Positions 53,656 through 62,152 of a DNA stretch of 64,000 nt are shown here, piece after piece. Both the position numbers and the translations under genes were made by a program. Every line of letters starts with the position of its first letter. Positions within the stretch are counted from its first letter, which is position 1. Source of the DNA: an uncultured Cohaesibacter sp. (GTDB lineage: Bacteria; Pseudomonadota; Alphaproteobacteria; Rhizobiales; Cohaesibacteraceae); contig NZ_OY782763.1 in NCBI RefSeq assembly GCF_963678225.1, positions 1 to 64,000 on the forward strand, read 5' to 3'. The notes beneath the pieces are model-generated. The model made no database searches and was not told the DNA's origin. It saw nothing but the letters and a program-made list of their open reading frames with translations.

Positions 53656-54309
53656 ATGATCCAGTTCGATCAAGCGCGGCGTAACATGGTGGACAATCAG
53701 ATCCGCACAACCGATGTCACGTCCTACGCTATTCTGAAAGCCTTCCTTTCAGTGCCGCGAGAAAAGTTTGTTCCAGACAATAAACGGGATTTGGCGTATT
53801 CGGACGCAGATATCCGCATCTCGAATACGCGCGTGATGACGCAACCATCTCCTTTGGCAAAAATGCTGCAACTGGCCGACATAAAACCAGACGACCTCGT
53901 TCTGATCATCGGCTCTGGCTCTGGCTACACGGCCGCAATCGCATCCTGGCTCTCCAATACGGTTGTCGCCGTGGAAAGCGATGAGGCGCTGGCGTCAGCC
54001 GCAGAGGCTGCCATTTCGGATCTGGGATATGACAATGTCGCGGTGATTCCGGGCGATGTAAAAGAAGGCGTTCCTTCCGAAGGCCCTTATGATGTCATAT
54101 TCATCAATGGCACAGTGGAAGAGGTCCCCCATTCACTCCTCATGCAGTTGAAAGAGGGGGGGAAACTTGTAGCGGCCAAGGGCGATAAAAACATGGCAGA
54201 GGCAGTGCGTATCTTGCGCAAGGGAGACAGCTTTTCCAGCATTTCCGCCTTTGATACCAATGCACCAGTGCTGCGAGAATTCCAGAAGCCGCAAGCCTTT
54301 CATTTCTAA
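53656..54309 (+). CDS. pcm: Protein-L-isoaspartate O-methyltransferase family protein
   Basis: 217 residues. The pre-motif VDNQIRTTDVTS, VPREKFVPDNKRDLAYSD, QPSPLAKMLQL and the SAM-binding IIGSGSGYTAAI (about 91-102) are characteristic of the Pcm family. It methylates isoaspartyl residues for protein repair with S-adenosylmethionine; the alphaproteobacterial copy before tolC is a divergent form and its activity is often not tested. GAGGAG precedes the ATG. tolC follows after 350 bases. Confidence 0.87.
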   Translation: MIQFDQARRNMVDNQIRTTDVTSYAILKAFLSVPREKFVPDNKRDLAYSDADIRISNTRVMTQPSPLAKMLQLADIKPDDLVLIIGSGSGYTAAIASWLSNTVVAVESDEALASAAEAAISDLGYDNVAVIPGDVKEGVPSEGPYDVIFINGTVEEVPHSLLMQLKEGGKLVAAKGDKNMAEAVRILRKGDSFSSISAFDTNAPVLREFQKPQAFHF

Positions 54310-54659
54310 GCGCAATCACCTGATAGTCACTTCATAATGACTCGGTATCAGAATCAGACATTAAGAGCAGAAATGACTGCTTTCAGTATCTTGAAAGAAT
54401 ATTTCCACGAGGAAATCTCTCAGCTTCCACAATATGATACACATGCATGACATCATTGTGCGACAAAATAGTGGCTACATCTTTACCGCACCGTTTCTTA
54501 AAGTGTTGCAATAAAGCTGTATTCACATTTTTTTAAGAGAATCGAACGACTGACCTCTAGGAATACATTTGTCTTCCTATTATGGTCCTCGACAAAAGAA
54601 CATCCAAGTATCGACATGGTGAGGCTACCCATGTCGAAAATTCATTTAGGAGTATTGGT
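54310..54659. other. pcm-tolC intergenic region
   Basis: 350 bases, AT-rich, with the tolC leader. Nothing coding is visible. The AGGAG at 54648-54652 fixes the GTG start of tolC. No firm promoter could be assigned. Confidence 0.4.
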
Positions 54660-56045
54660 GTGGCTAGGCTTCGGACAATTTCGCTATGTGCTTTAACTGC
54701 ACTGCTATGCAACGTGCATGGTGCTTCTGCTGAAAATCTTTCAAACGCATTGTCGCTTGCATATAGCAACAACCCGACGCTCAACGCGGCGCGCGCTGGT
54801 CTGCGCGCAACCGACGAGAATGTACCTCAGGCGCTAGCTGGCTATCGCCCGACCATTACAGGGACAACTTCTGCCCAGCGCAGTTGGACAAATTCCGAAT
54901 TCCGTTCAGGGTATCTGGAAAACAGCCAAACCAATACGCTCAACATGGTGCTCCAGGTCCAGCAAATTCTTTATCGTGGCAATCGCACCAAGAATGGTGT
55001 AAAGCAGGCTGAAGCTGCCATTGAAGCAGCAAGAGAAAGCCTCAAAAGCACCGAACAGTCCGTTTTGCTCGAAGTAGCCACAGCTTATATGGACATCTTG
55101 CAGAATCAGGCCATTCTCGAGCTTCGCAAGCAGAATGTTGCTTTCCTGAGAGAGCAGGCACGGTCCGCAAGAGATCGTTTCGCCGTTGGTGAAACCATCA
55201 ATACCGACGTTAATCAGGCAGAGGCAAGTCTCGCAGCAGCAATCTCCATGGTGCATGCCGCTGAAGCCAATCTGACTGCAAGCCGCGCAACCTACGAACA
55301 GCTGGTCGGAAAAAAGGCCGGCACATTGGTTGCAGGCTACTCAGTCGACAACCTTTTCCCTAAATCTTTGAATGCAGCTGTCAATCAAGGTCTTTCCCAA
55401 CATCCGGCTATTCGCTCAGCAACCTACAACGTTGATGTATCCGAGTTGGCTGTAAAGATCGCAGAAGGCGCGTTGCTTCCCACCGTTTCGGTAACGGGGC
55501 AGGCCGGCCGAAGCTGGTCGAACAACAACAACAACGCCAACATTGACGGCGCGACCAATAGCGCCTCCATCACCGGCAACATCAGCATTCCGCTTTACTC
55601 TGGCGGCGCCAACCATTCAGCCGTTCGTCAGGCCAAGGAAAGTCTCGGTCAGGCGCGCATCCAGCTGGACTTGGCGCGTGCGCAGGTTCGTGCAGGTATC
55701 GCGTCAGCATGGGCCGGGCTGCAGGCGAGCATCCCGTCCATCACAGCCGCTCAGGCACAGGTTAAGGCAGCACGCCTAGCCACACAGGGTGTGATCGAAG
55801 AACAGAAGGTTGGCCAGCGTACACTGCTCGACGTTCTCGACCAGCAAGAGGACCTGATCTCGGCCCGCATCGCTTTGGTTCAGGCACAACATGATCGCAT
55901 CGTAGCCTCCTTTGCTGTTGCCTCAGCAACCGGCAACCTTTCAGCCTCCAATCTGAAGCTAAAAGTACAGCGCTACGATCCGACCGAGCATTACAACGCT
56001 GTTCGTGATAAATGGGTTGGCTTGCGCACCCCTGACGGGCGATGA
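54660..56045 (+). CDS. tolC: TolC-family outer-membrane efflux channel
   Basis: 461 residues with a signal peptide (1-24, ARLRTISLCALTALL...GASA-EN). Two repeats of the outer-membrane-factor domain start at ENLSNALSLAYSNNPTLNAARAGL and FPKSLNAAVNQGLSQHPAIR. The helices are rich in Gln, Ala and Asn as in the TolC periplasmic tunnel. It serves as the exit duct for type I secretion and RND pumps. GTG 54660 lies seven bases from AGGAG and starts the signal peptide; the ATG 26 codons upstream does not. The RTX protein and RND pump in this window are likely clients. Confidence 0.93.
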   Translation: MARLRTISLCALTALLCNVHGASAENLSNALSLAYSNNPTLNAARAGLRATDENVPQALAGYRPTITGTTSAQRSWTNSEFRSGYLENSQTNTLNMVLQVQQILYRGNRTKNGVKQAEAAIEAARESLKSTEQSVLLEVATAYMDILQNQAILELRKQNVAFLREQARSARDRFAVGETINTDVNQAEASLAAAISMVHAAEANLTASRATYEQLVGKKAGTLVAGYSVDNLFPKSLNAAVNQGLSQHPAIRSATYNVDVSELAVKIAEGALLPTVSVTGQAGRSWSNNNNNANIDGATNSASITGNISIPLYSGGANHSAVRQAKESLGQARIQLDLARAQVRAGIASAWAGLQASIPSITAAQAQVKAARLATQGVIEEQKVGQRTLLDVLDQQEDLISARIALVQAQHDRIVASFAVASATGNLSASNLKLKVQRYDPTEHYNAVRDKWVGLRTPDGR

Positions 56046-56369
56046 GCACCCCCTCAATCAGATCATGAATAAAATACAGACGAAAGCCGGCTCCTTGTCG
56101 GCTTTCACGTTTTGGTAGGCCTGAGGCCAAATTGATCGCTACCCAAAGCAAGTATTTCAGAAGCGTTCAGTCAATTCGCATGAGCGAGAAGAGCAGGATT
56201 GCGGGGAAATTAACGTATATTTCCTTCACTCCACATCTCATTGATGCTTTTTTGCGGAACAGATTTCAACAAATTGACAAACACTCTATAGTTAAAGGAT
56301 GGGCGAATCATGTTCACGGCGGAACATGTACGCTCTATGACCTGTTTGTCGTTAGTTTCGGGTGAGGCC
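56046..56369. other. tolC-popZ intergenic region
   Basis: 324 bases with the tolC terminator at its start. A possible popZ promoter is TTTCAA (56264-56269) with TATAGT (56287-56292) at 17-base spacing; only the -10 box is good. Confidence 0.35.
56082..56115 (+). terminator. Terminator after tolC
   Basis: GAAAGCCG (56082-56089) and CGGCTTTC (56099-56106) form an 8-bp stem, followed by ACGTTTT. Moderate T-run. Confidence 0.6.
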
Positions 56370-57062
56370 ATGTCAAATTCCAGTGCAGCTCAAGAACCTT
56401 CCATGGAGGAGATTCTCGCTTCCATCCGCAGGATTATCTCGGATGAAGAAGCTGCTATCGGAGATGAAGCAACTCCGGCAAAAGAGCCAGAGGCTGATCC
56501 CGACGAAGCCATGAGTCAGGAAGCGCTCGACGCCCTGTTTGATGAGCCTGCACCTCAGCCGGAACCGGAAGAAGAGGAAGAGGAAGAAGCCCCCAAGGAA
56601 GAGGACGTTCTTGAGCTTTCTTCCGAATGGCAGGAATCCGACTTTGTCGAACCTCAAGAAGACGATGTCATGTTCGCCAATGCAGAACAGGCAGCCAAGC
56701 CCCCTGAGCCAGAGGAAACGGCCCCGCTTGAGGATATCGTCAATCAGAAGCTGGAAGAGGCTGTACCTGAAGCTCTTCAGTCCGCCTTCAATTCCGCCCC
56801 GATGCCTGAAGGGCCATTGCCGAACATCGAGCGCGGCGCACCTTTGGTTTCCGATGACACATCACAGAAGGTCACCAGCGCCTTTGGCGATCTGACCCAC
56901 ACGATCCTGAATAGCAATTCGCGCACAATAGAAAATGTCGTTGAGGATATGTTGCGCCCGATGCTCAAGGCTTGGCTCGACCAGAATCTGCCTGTTATGG
57001 TGGAACGTCTGGTGCGTGCGGAAATCGAACGAGTGTCCAGGGGCGAGCAGCATTACCGCTGA
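56370..57062 (+). CDS. popZ: Polar organizing protein PopZ (DUF2497)
   Basis: 230 residues. The N-terminal helix SMEEILASIRRIISDEE (11-27) is the conserved partner-binding element. A long acidic, proline- and glutamate-rich spacer follows (about 28-118, including PEPEEEEEEEAPKEED). The C-terminal oligomerisation region (about 168-225) has NSRTIENVVEDMLRPMLKAWLDQNLPVMVERLVRAEI. PopZ forms a polymer at the cell pole that holds the chromosome origin through ParB and recruits cell-cycle kinases. ATG 56370 follows GAGG. The tolC-popZ-valS order is common in alphaproteobacteria. Confidence 0.92.
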   Translation: MSNSSAAQEPSMEEILASIRRIISDEEAAIGDEATPAKEPEADPDEAMSQEALDALFDEPAPQPEPEEEEEEEAPKEEDVLELSSEWQESDFVEPQEDDVMFANAEQAAKPPEPEETAPLEDIVNQKLEEAVPEALQSAFNSAPMPEGPLPNIERGAPLVSDDTSQKVTSAFGDLTHTILNSNSRTIENVVEDMLRPMLKAWLDQNLPVMVERLVRAEIERVSRGEQHYR

Positions 57063-57324
57063 TCGCCCGCACCAACTCCTTCACAATCGTCTCAAAACTC
57101 CCCCAATTGCGTGTTTTTGTCATAAAAATTGCGCCCATAGCACGAAGTTTGACCAGTTCGTCCTGCAAATGGTTGACAGCTTTGGGGGAATGGGATTTAC
57201 ACCATAACCGATACAGTTTTCGTACCGACCAGCGCGCTGTCGTAGCTCTGCTTGTGTCGGTTCAAGCCTCAGAATGACAGATCTGCAAGCGAACGCGCTG
57301 GACGATCTGCAATATGGATGTGCA

Positions 57325-60183
57325 ATGCTTGAAAAAACTTTTGATGCGGCGACCGTAGAGCCGCGCCTTTATGATGAATGGGAAAAAGCCGGCGCATTCA
57401 AAGCCGGCGCTGGCAAGAAGGATGGACAGGACAGCTTCTCCATCGTCATCCCACCGCCGAACGTCACCGGCTCGTTGCACATGGGACATGCCCTGAACAA
57501 TACTCTTCAGGATGTCATGATCCGCTATCACCGCATGAAGGGACAGGATGTCCTCTGGCAACCGGGTATGGACCATGCCGGCATCGCAACTCAGATGGTT
57601 GTCGAACGCCAGTTGGCCGCCAACAACGAGCCTGACCGCCGCTCCATGGGCCGCGAAGCCTTTGTTGATCGCGTCTGGCAGTGGAAGGGCGAATCCGGAG
57701 GCACTATCTTCAACCAGCTGCGTCGCCTTGGTGCCACTGCTGACTGGTCTCGCGAACGCTTTACCATGGACGAGGGCCTCTCCAAGGCCGTTCAGAAGGT
57801 TTTCATTCAGCTTTACAATGAAGGCCTGATCTACCGTGGCAAACGTCTGGTCAACTGGGACCCGAAATTTGAAACCGCGATTTCCGATCTCGAAGTCGAG
57901 AATAAGGAAGTCGACGGCCATATGTGGCACTTCAAATATCCGCTCGCAGGTGGTGAAACCTACACCTATGTCGAGAAGGATGAAGACGGCAACGTTCTCT
58001 TCACCGAAGAACGCGACTATATCTCCATTGCGACGACCCGTCCTGAAACCATGCTGGGCGACGGCGCCGTTGCGGTTCATCCGTCCGATGAGCGCTATGC
58101 ACCGATCGTTGGCAAGCTCTGTGAAATCCCTGTTGGACCGAAAGAGCATCGCCGCCTGATCCCGATCATTCGTGACGAATATCCCGATCCGGACTTTGGC
58201 TCTGGTGCCGTTAAAATCACCGGCGCGCATGATTTCAACGACTATCAGGTTGCCCGACGCAACAAGATCCCTTGCTACCGTCTGATGGACGTACAGGCAG
58301 GCATGCGTGCCGATGGCGCCCCTTATGCCGAATGCGCGGCCAAAGCGCTGGAAATCGCCAAGACCGGCGAATTGCCTGGCGAACGCGCAGTGGATGAAAT
58401 CAACCTCGTTCCTGACGAATATCGTGGCTTGGATCGCTTCGAAGCCCGCAAGCAGATTGTTGACGCCATCAACGCTGAAGGCCTTTGCGTTTTCGCCAAG
58501 GATGAAGAAGGCAACGACGTTCCTTTCGTTGAAAACAAGAAGATCATGCAGCCCTTCGGCGACCGCTCCGGCGTTGTCATTGAACCAATGCTAACCGACC
58601 AGTGGTTTGCTGACGCCAAGACACTGGCCGGTCCGGCGATCGACTCGGTCAGGGAAGGGCGCACCAAGTTCGTTCCGCAGAATTGGGAAAAGACCTATTT
58701 CGAGTGGATGGAAAATATCGAACCATGGTGTATTTCCCGTCAGCTCTGGTGGGGCCATCGCATTCCGGCCTGGTTCGGCCCGGATGATCACATCTTTGTT
58801 GCCCATGATGATGCAGAAGCCGCCGAACAGGCCAAGGCGCATTATGGCAAGGATGTAGAGCTGAAGCGCGACGAAGACGTGCTGGACACCTGGTTCTCCT
58901 CGGCGCTGTGGCCATTCTCAACCCTTGGCTGGCCTGACAAGACACCTGAGCTGGAACGCTATTACCAGACCGACGTTCTGGTTACCGGCTTTGATATCAT
59001 CTTCTTCTGGGTTGCCCGCATGATGATGATGTCCATGCACTTCATGAAGGAAGAGCCGTTCCACACCGTTTATGTTCATGCGCTGGTGCGCGATGAGCAT
59101 GGCGCCAAAATGTCCAAATCCAAAGGCAACGTCATCGATCCGCTCGATCTGGTTGACGAATATGGTGCGGACGCCGTTCGCTTCACCCTGACGGCCATGG
59201 CCGCACAGGGGCGCGACATCAAGCTGGCCACCAGCCGCGTTGCAGGCTACCGCAACTTCGGCACCAAGCTTTGGAACGCAACCCGTTTCACCCAGATGAA
59301 TGGCTGCGAACGCACCGCTGATTTTGATCCGTCTACCGTTAAGGAAACAGTCAACCAGTGGATCGTTACCGAGTTGGCCAAAGCCGCAAAAGACGTGTCT
59401 GACGCCATTGAATCCTATCGCTTCAATGATGCAGCCAACACGCTTTATCGCTTTGTCTGGAACCTTTATTGCGACTGGTATATCGAGCTTTCCAAACCTG
59501 TTCTGCAGGCAGAAGGCGAGAGCGCAGCCAAGAGCGAAACACAGGCCTGTGCGGCTTGGGTTCTGGACCAGATCTGTCTGCTTCTGCATCCGATTATGCC
59601 ATTCATCACGGAAGAGCTCTGGGCAGAAACCGGCAAAACCGGTCCGGCTCGCAAGGGTCTGCTCATTCTGGAAGACTGGCCGAGCTATGACATCAAGGAC
59701 ACAGGCGCAGCTGATGACATCAACTGGCTTGTCGACATGATCACCGCCATTCGGTCTATCCGCTCTGAGATGAATATCAAGCCGTCTACCCAGCTCAAGC
59801 TTGAAGTTGTTGGTGCATCAGATGAAACCAAGGCCCGCCTTGCAGCTCATGATGCTATCATCAAACGTCTGGCACGGGTTGAGGACATCAAGGTTTCTGA
59901 AGCAGTGCCGCAAGGCTCAGCTCAGGTTGTTGTTCATGAAGCAACCATTGCGCTGCCACTGGCAGGCATCATCGATCTGGATGCGGAAAAGGCTCGTCTC
60001 GAAAAAGACCTCGACAAGATCGCCAAGGTCGCCGAAAAATTCGAGAAGAAGCTGGGCAACGAGAAGTTCGTTGCCAACGCTCCGGCAGAGATTGTTGAAG
60101 AGCAGAAAGCCAAACTGGCCGAGCAAAATGAACTGAAAGCCAAGGTTCAGGAAGCCCTCGACCGCATTTTGGCCGCTCTCTAG
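57325..60183 (+). CDS. valS: Valyl-tRNA synthetase
   Basis: 952 residues, class I. The HIGH-type motif is PPPNVTGSLHMGHALN (His52 start), the KMSKS motif KMSKSKGNVIDP lies at about 594-605, and the CP1 editing domain with FTEERDYISIATTRPETMLGD is between them. The C terminus has the ValS coiled coil (about 880-952, LEKDLDKIAKVAEKFEKKL). It charges tRNA-Val and clears threonine. The frame opens at 57274, but MLEKTFDAATVEPRLYDEW at 57325 is the usual family start, so that is preferred. A strong terminator follows. Confidence 0.95.
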   Translation: MLEKTFDAATVEPRLYDEWEKAGAFKAGAGKKDGQDSFSIVIPPPNVTGSLHMGHALNNTLQDVMIRYHRMKGQDVLWQPGMDHAGIATQMVVERQLAANNEPDRRSMGREAFVDRVWQWKGESGGTIFNQLRRLGATADWSRERFTMDEGLSKAVQKVFIQLYNEGLIYRGKRLVNWDPKFETAISDLEVENKEVDGHMWHFKYPLAGGETYTYVEKDEDGNVLFTEERDYISIATTRPETMLGDGAVAVHPSDERYAPIVGKLCEIPVGPKEHRRLIPIIRDEYPDPDFGSGAVKITGAHDFNDYQVARRNKIPCYRLMDVQAGMRADGAPYAECAAKALEIAKTGELPGERAVDEINLVPDEYRGLDRFEARKQIVDAINAEGLCVFAKDEEGNDVPFVENKKIMQPFGDRSGVVIEPMLTDQWFADAKTLAGPAIDSVREGRTKFVPQNWEKTYFEWMENIEPWCISRQLWWGHRIPAWFGPDDHIFVAHDDAEAAEQAKAHYGKDVELKRDEDVLDTWFSSALWPFSTLGWPDKTPELERYYQTDVLVTGFDIIFFWVARMMMMSMHFMKEEPFHTVYVHALVRDEHGAKMSKSKGNVIDPLDLVDEYGADAVRFTLTAMAAQGRDIKLATSRVAGYRNFGTKLWNATRFTQMNGCERTADFDPSTVKETVNQWIVTELAKAAKDVSDAIESYRFNDAANTLYRFVWNLYCDWYIELSKPVLQAEGESAAKSETQACAAWVLDQICLLLHPIMPFITEELWAETGKTGPARKGLLILEDWPSYDIKDTGAADDINWLVDMITAIRSIRSEMNIKPSTQLKLEVVGASDETKARLAAHDAIIKRLARVEDIKVSEAVPQGSAQVVVHEATIALPLAGIIDLDAEKARLEKDLDKIAKVAEKFEKKLGNEKFVANAPAEIVEEQKAKLAEQNELKAKVQEALDRILAAL

Positions 60184-60210
60184 AGCTTGGTCGCACGCGA
60201 CACGAATTGA

Positions 60211-60241
60211 AACCCCGTCAGCATCCGCTGGCGGGGTTTTC
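60211..60241 (+). terminator. Rho-independent terminator of valS
   Basis: AACCCCGTCAGC (60211-60222) and GCTGGCGGGGTT (60227-60238) form a 12-bp stem with one G-U pair and loop ATCC, followed by T residues. Confidence 0.92.
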
Positions 60242-60333
60242 TATATCCCTTGTTTGAATTGAGTAGCAGGGAAAAAAGGCGTAGACTCAGATTGTAAGGC
60301 CCATCAAATGCACCTTAACACTGGGAGGATTTA

Positions 60334-60585
60334 ATGTCTGACTGGGTCATCAAGGGATATGATTGCGCCGAAGAGTTCTACTCCAGATCCTTCAGGCGGA
60401 TGGAACAGAGCCAGGTGGAGCATCTTTTAAGAAAGCTCTATGAACAAACACTTCCCATCAACGACAGGACACGCTACGCAATGAGTGAAGATGCTTCCTT
60501 CATCGTTACGCACCCTGACCGCATCGGCAAGACAATGACCATCGGCTCCGAACTTCGTTTCATCGCACAGAGAATAACCCACTAG
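60334..60585 (+). CDS. Small protein of unknown function
   Basis: 83 residues, cytosolic, no membrane segment or known motif. The sequence is basic and aromatic in the first third (YDCAEEFYSRSFRRMEQ) and ends with TIGSELRFIAQRITH. A GGGAGG site seven bases from the ATG makes it a credible gene. It lies alone between the valS terminator and the convergent DUF815 gene. I do not recognise the family. Confidence 0.65.
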   Translation: MSDWVIKGYDCAEEFYSRSFRRMEQSQVEHLLRKLYEQTLPINDRTRYAMSEDASFIVTHPDRIGKTMTIGSELRFIAQRITH

Positions 60586-60609
60586 CGCCAAACATAGGGC
60601 TCTCAGCCT

Positions 60610-61488
60610 CTACGAAATCTGCACACCCTTGGCGCCAGCGAGATCCTGAATAAACTGCCAGGCCACACGGCCTGAGCGGGATCCGCGTGTCGTTGCCCAT
60701 TCCAAAGCAGACGCGCGCAACTCATCTGCACCCACCTTGATACCATATTCAGTCACATAGCCCTCAACCATCGCCAGATAGTCATTCTGCGAGCAATTGT
60801 GGAACCCTATCCAGAGCCCGAAACGATCGGAGAGGGATACCTTCTCCTGTACAGCCTCACTCGGGTTGATCGAGGTTGAGCGTTCATTCTCGATCATGTC
60901 CCGTGGCATCAAATGGCGCCGGTTCGAGGTCGCATAAAACAACACATTACCCGGACGACCTTCGATACCCCCGTCCAAAACCGCCTTGAGTGACTTATAG
61001 GCCGTTTCGCCAGTGTCAAACGATAGGTCATCACAGAAGAGAATGCAGCGCTCTTCATGTTCTCTGAGGATATTCATCAAGATAGGCAGGCTATCGATAT
61101 CCTCGCGTGCAATCTCTATCAGCTTGAGGGCAGTGGTCTTGCCTTCCAGCTCTTTATTGACCGCCGCATGACAGGCCTTAACAAGCGAACTTTTACCCAT
61201 GCCGCGCGCACCCCAGAGCAGGGCATTGTTGGCAGGTAAGCCCTTGGCAAACCTCTGGGTATTTTCAAGGATCATATCGCGGTTGCGATCCACCGCCTTG
61301 AGGAGAGAAAGGTCCACTCGGTTCACCTTGCTGACCGCTAGCAAATGCGGCACTGGATCTGCATGCCAGACAAAAGCATCCGCCGCCCCAAGATCCGCAT
61401 CTTCGGGAATAGGGGGCACGGCACGCTCGATGCTGGCGTGGATGTCCTTCAGAATTGCGGCAATATCAGCAAGTGTTTTTGCAGTCAT
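60610..61488 (-). CDS. DUF815 AAA-type ATPase
   Basis: 292 residues. Walker A is WGARGMGKSS (92-101) and Walker B CILFCDDLSFD (about 150-160), with the sensor-type NVLFYATSNRRHLMPRD. YxxxSxxG-like C-terminal features (TRGSRSGRVAWQFIQDL) match the DUF815 family of stand-alone AAA ATPases near yajC-secDF in alphaproteobacteria. The substrate is not known. ATG 61488 is chosen over 61578 because the family starts there; the upstream ribosome site is weak. Divergent from yajC. Confidence 0.88.
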   Translation of the reverse strand: MTAKTLADIAAILKDIHASIERAVPPIPEDADLGAADAFVWHADPVPHLLAVSKVNRVDLSLLKAVDRNRDMILENTQRFAKGLPANNALLWGARGMGKSSLVKACHAAVNKELEGKTTALKLIEIAREDIDSLPILMNILREHEERCILFCDDLSFDTGETAYKSLKAVLDGGIEGRPGNVLFYATSNRRHLMPRDMIENERSTSINPSEAVQEKVSLSDRFGLWIGFHNCSQNDYLAMVEGYVTEYGIKVGADELRASALEWATTRGSRSGRVAWQFIQDLAGAKGVQIS

Positions 61489-61740
61489 GAAACCGGAGTC
61501 TCCGTCTTTTGTCGCCCTGTGCCAACTTAGGTGCAGAAAAACAGCAATAAAGGCTGACTTCACCCTTTCCCTTTGCACAAAGGATCATTATGTCTAGGCC
61601 TTGATTAGCAGAATTGGACCGGGCGTTGCAAACCATCAACTGACTATTTGCAATCTCCGCCGGGACCGCTATAGTCCGCTCAAATTTACAAAAGCCTAAA
61701 GGGACGGGATACGTCCATACTGGCCTCAAAGGAGCAAGAA

Positions 61741-62076
61741 ATGTTTGTAACGCCAGCTTATGCACAGGGCGCAGGTGCCGCCGCCGGTCCGGAATTCCTG
61801 ATTTCCGTTTTGCCGTTCATCCTGATTTTTGTGATCATGTATTTCCTGATCATTCGTCCGCAGCGTCAACAGATGAAAAAACACGCAGAACTGATTTCCA
61901 ATGTTCGTCGTGGCGACACCATCGTCTCCAATGGCGGCATTGTCGGCAAAGTGACCAATGCGACTGACGAAAACGAAATTTCTGTCGAAATCGCAGAAGG
62001 CGTAAAGATCAAATTGATGCGCAAGTCCATTGCCGAAGTCCGCTCCAAGAGCGAACCAGCTGGCGACGCTAAATAA
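61741..62076 (+). CDS. yajC: Sec translocon accessory subunit YajC
   Basis: 111 residues. One membrane segment (about 20-40, VLPFILIFVIMYFLIIRPQ) is followed by RPQRQQMKKHAEL and a small cytosolic domain (GDTIVSNGGIVGKVTNATDE). It joins SecD and SecF in the holotranslocon. GAGCAAG is just upstream of the ATG. secD follows after 76 bases. Confidence 0.95.
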   Translation: MFVTPAYAQGAGAAAGPEFLISVLPFILIFVIMYFLIIRPQRQQMKKHAELISNVRRGDTIVSNGGIVGKVTNATDENEISVEIAEGVKIKLMRKSIAEVRSKSEPAGDAK

Positions 62077-62152
62077 TCGCATTCAAATATTTGATACTCA
62101 TAAGCACTCGGACATGATCCGGGTGCACTGCCAATGGTGGTAGGATAGCCTT

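Noticed and set aside
57262-58230. 322-residue minus-strand frame
   Set aside because: Antisense shadow of the start of valS.
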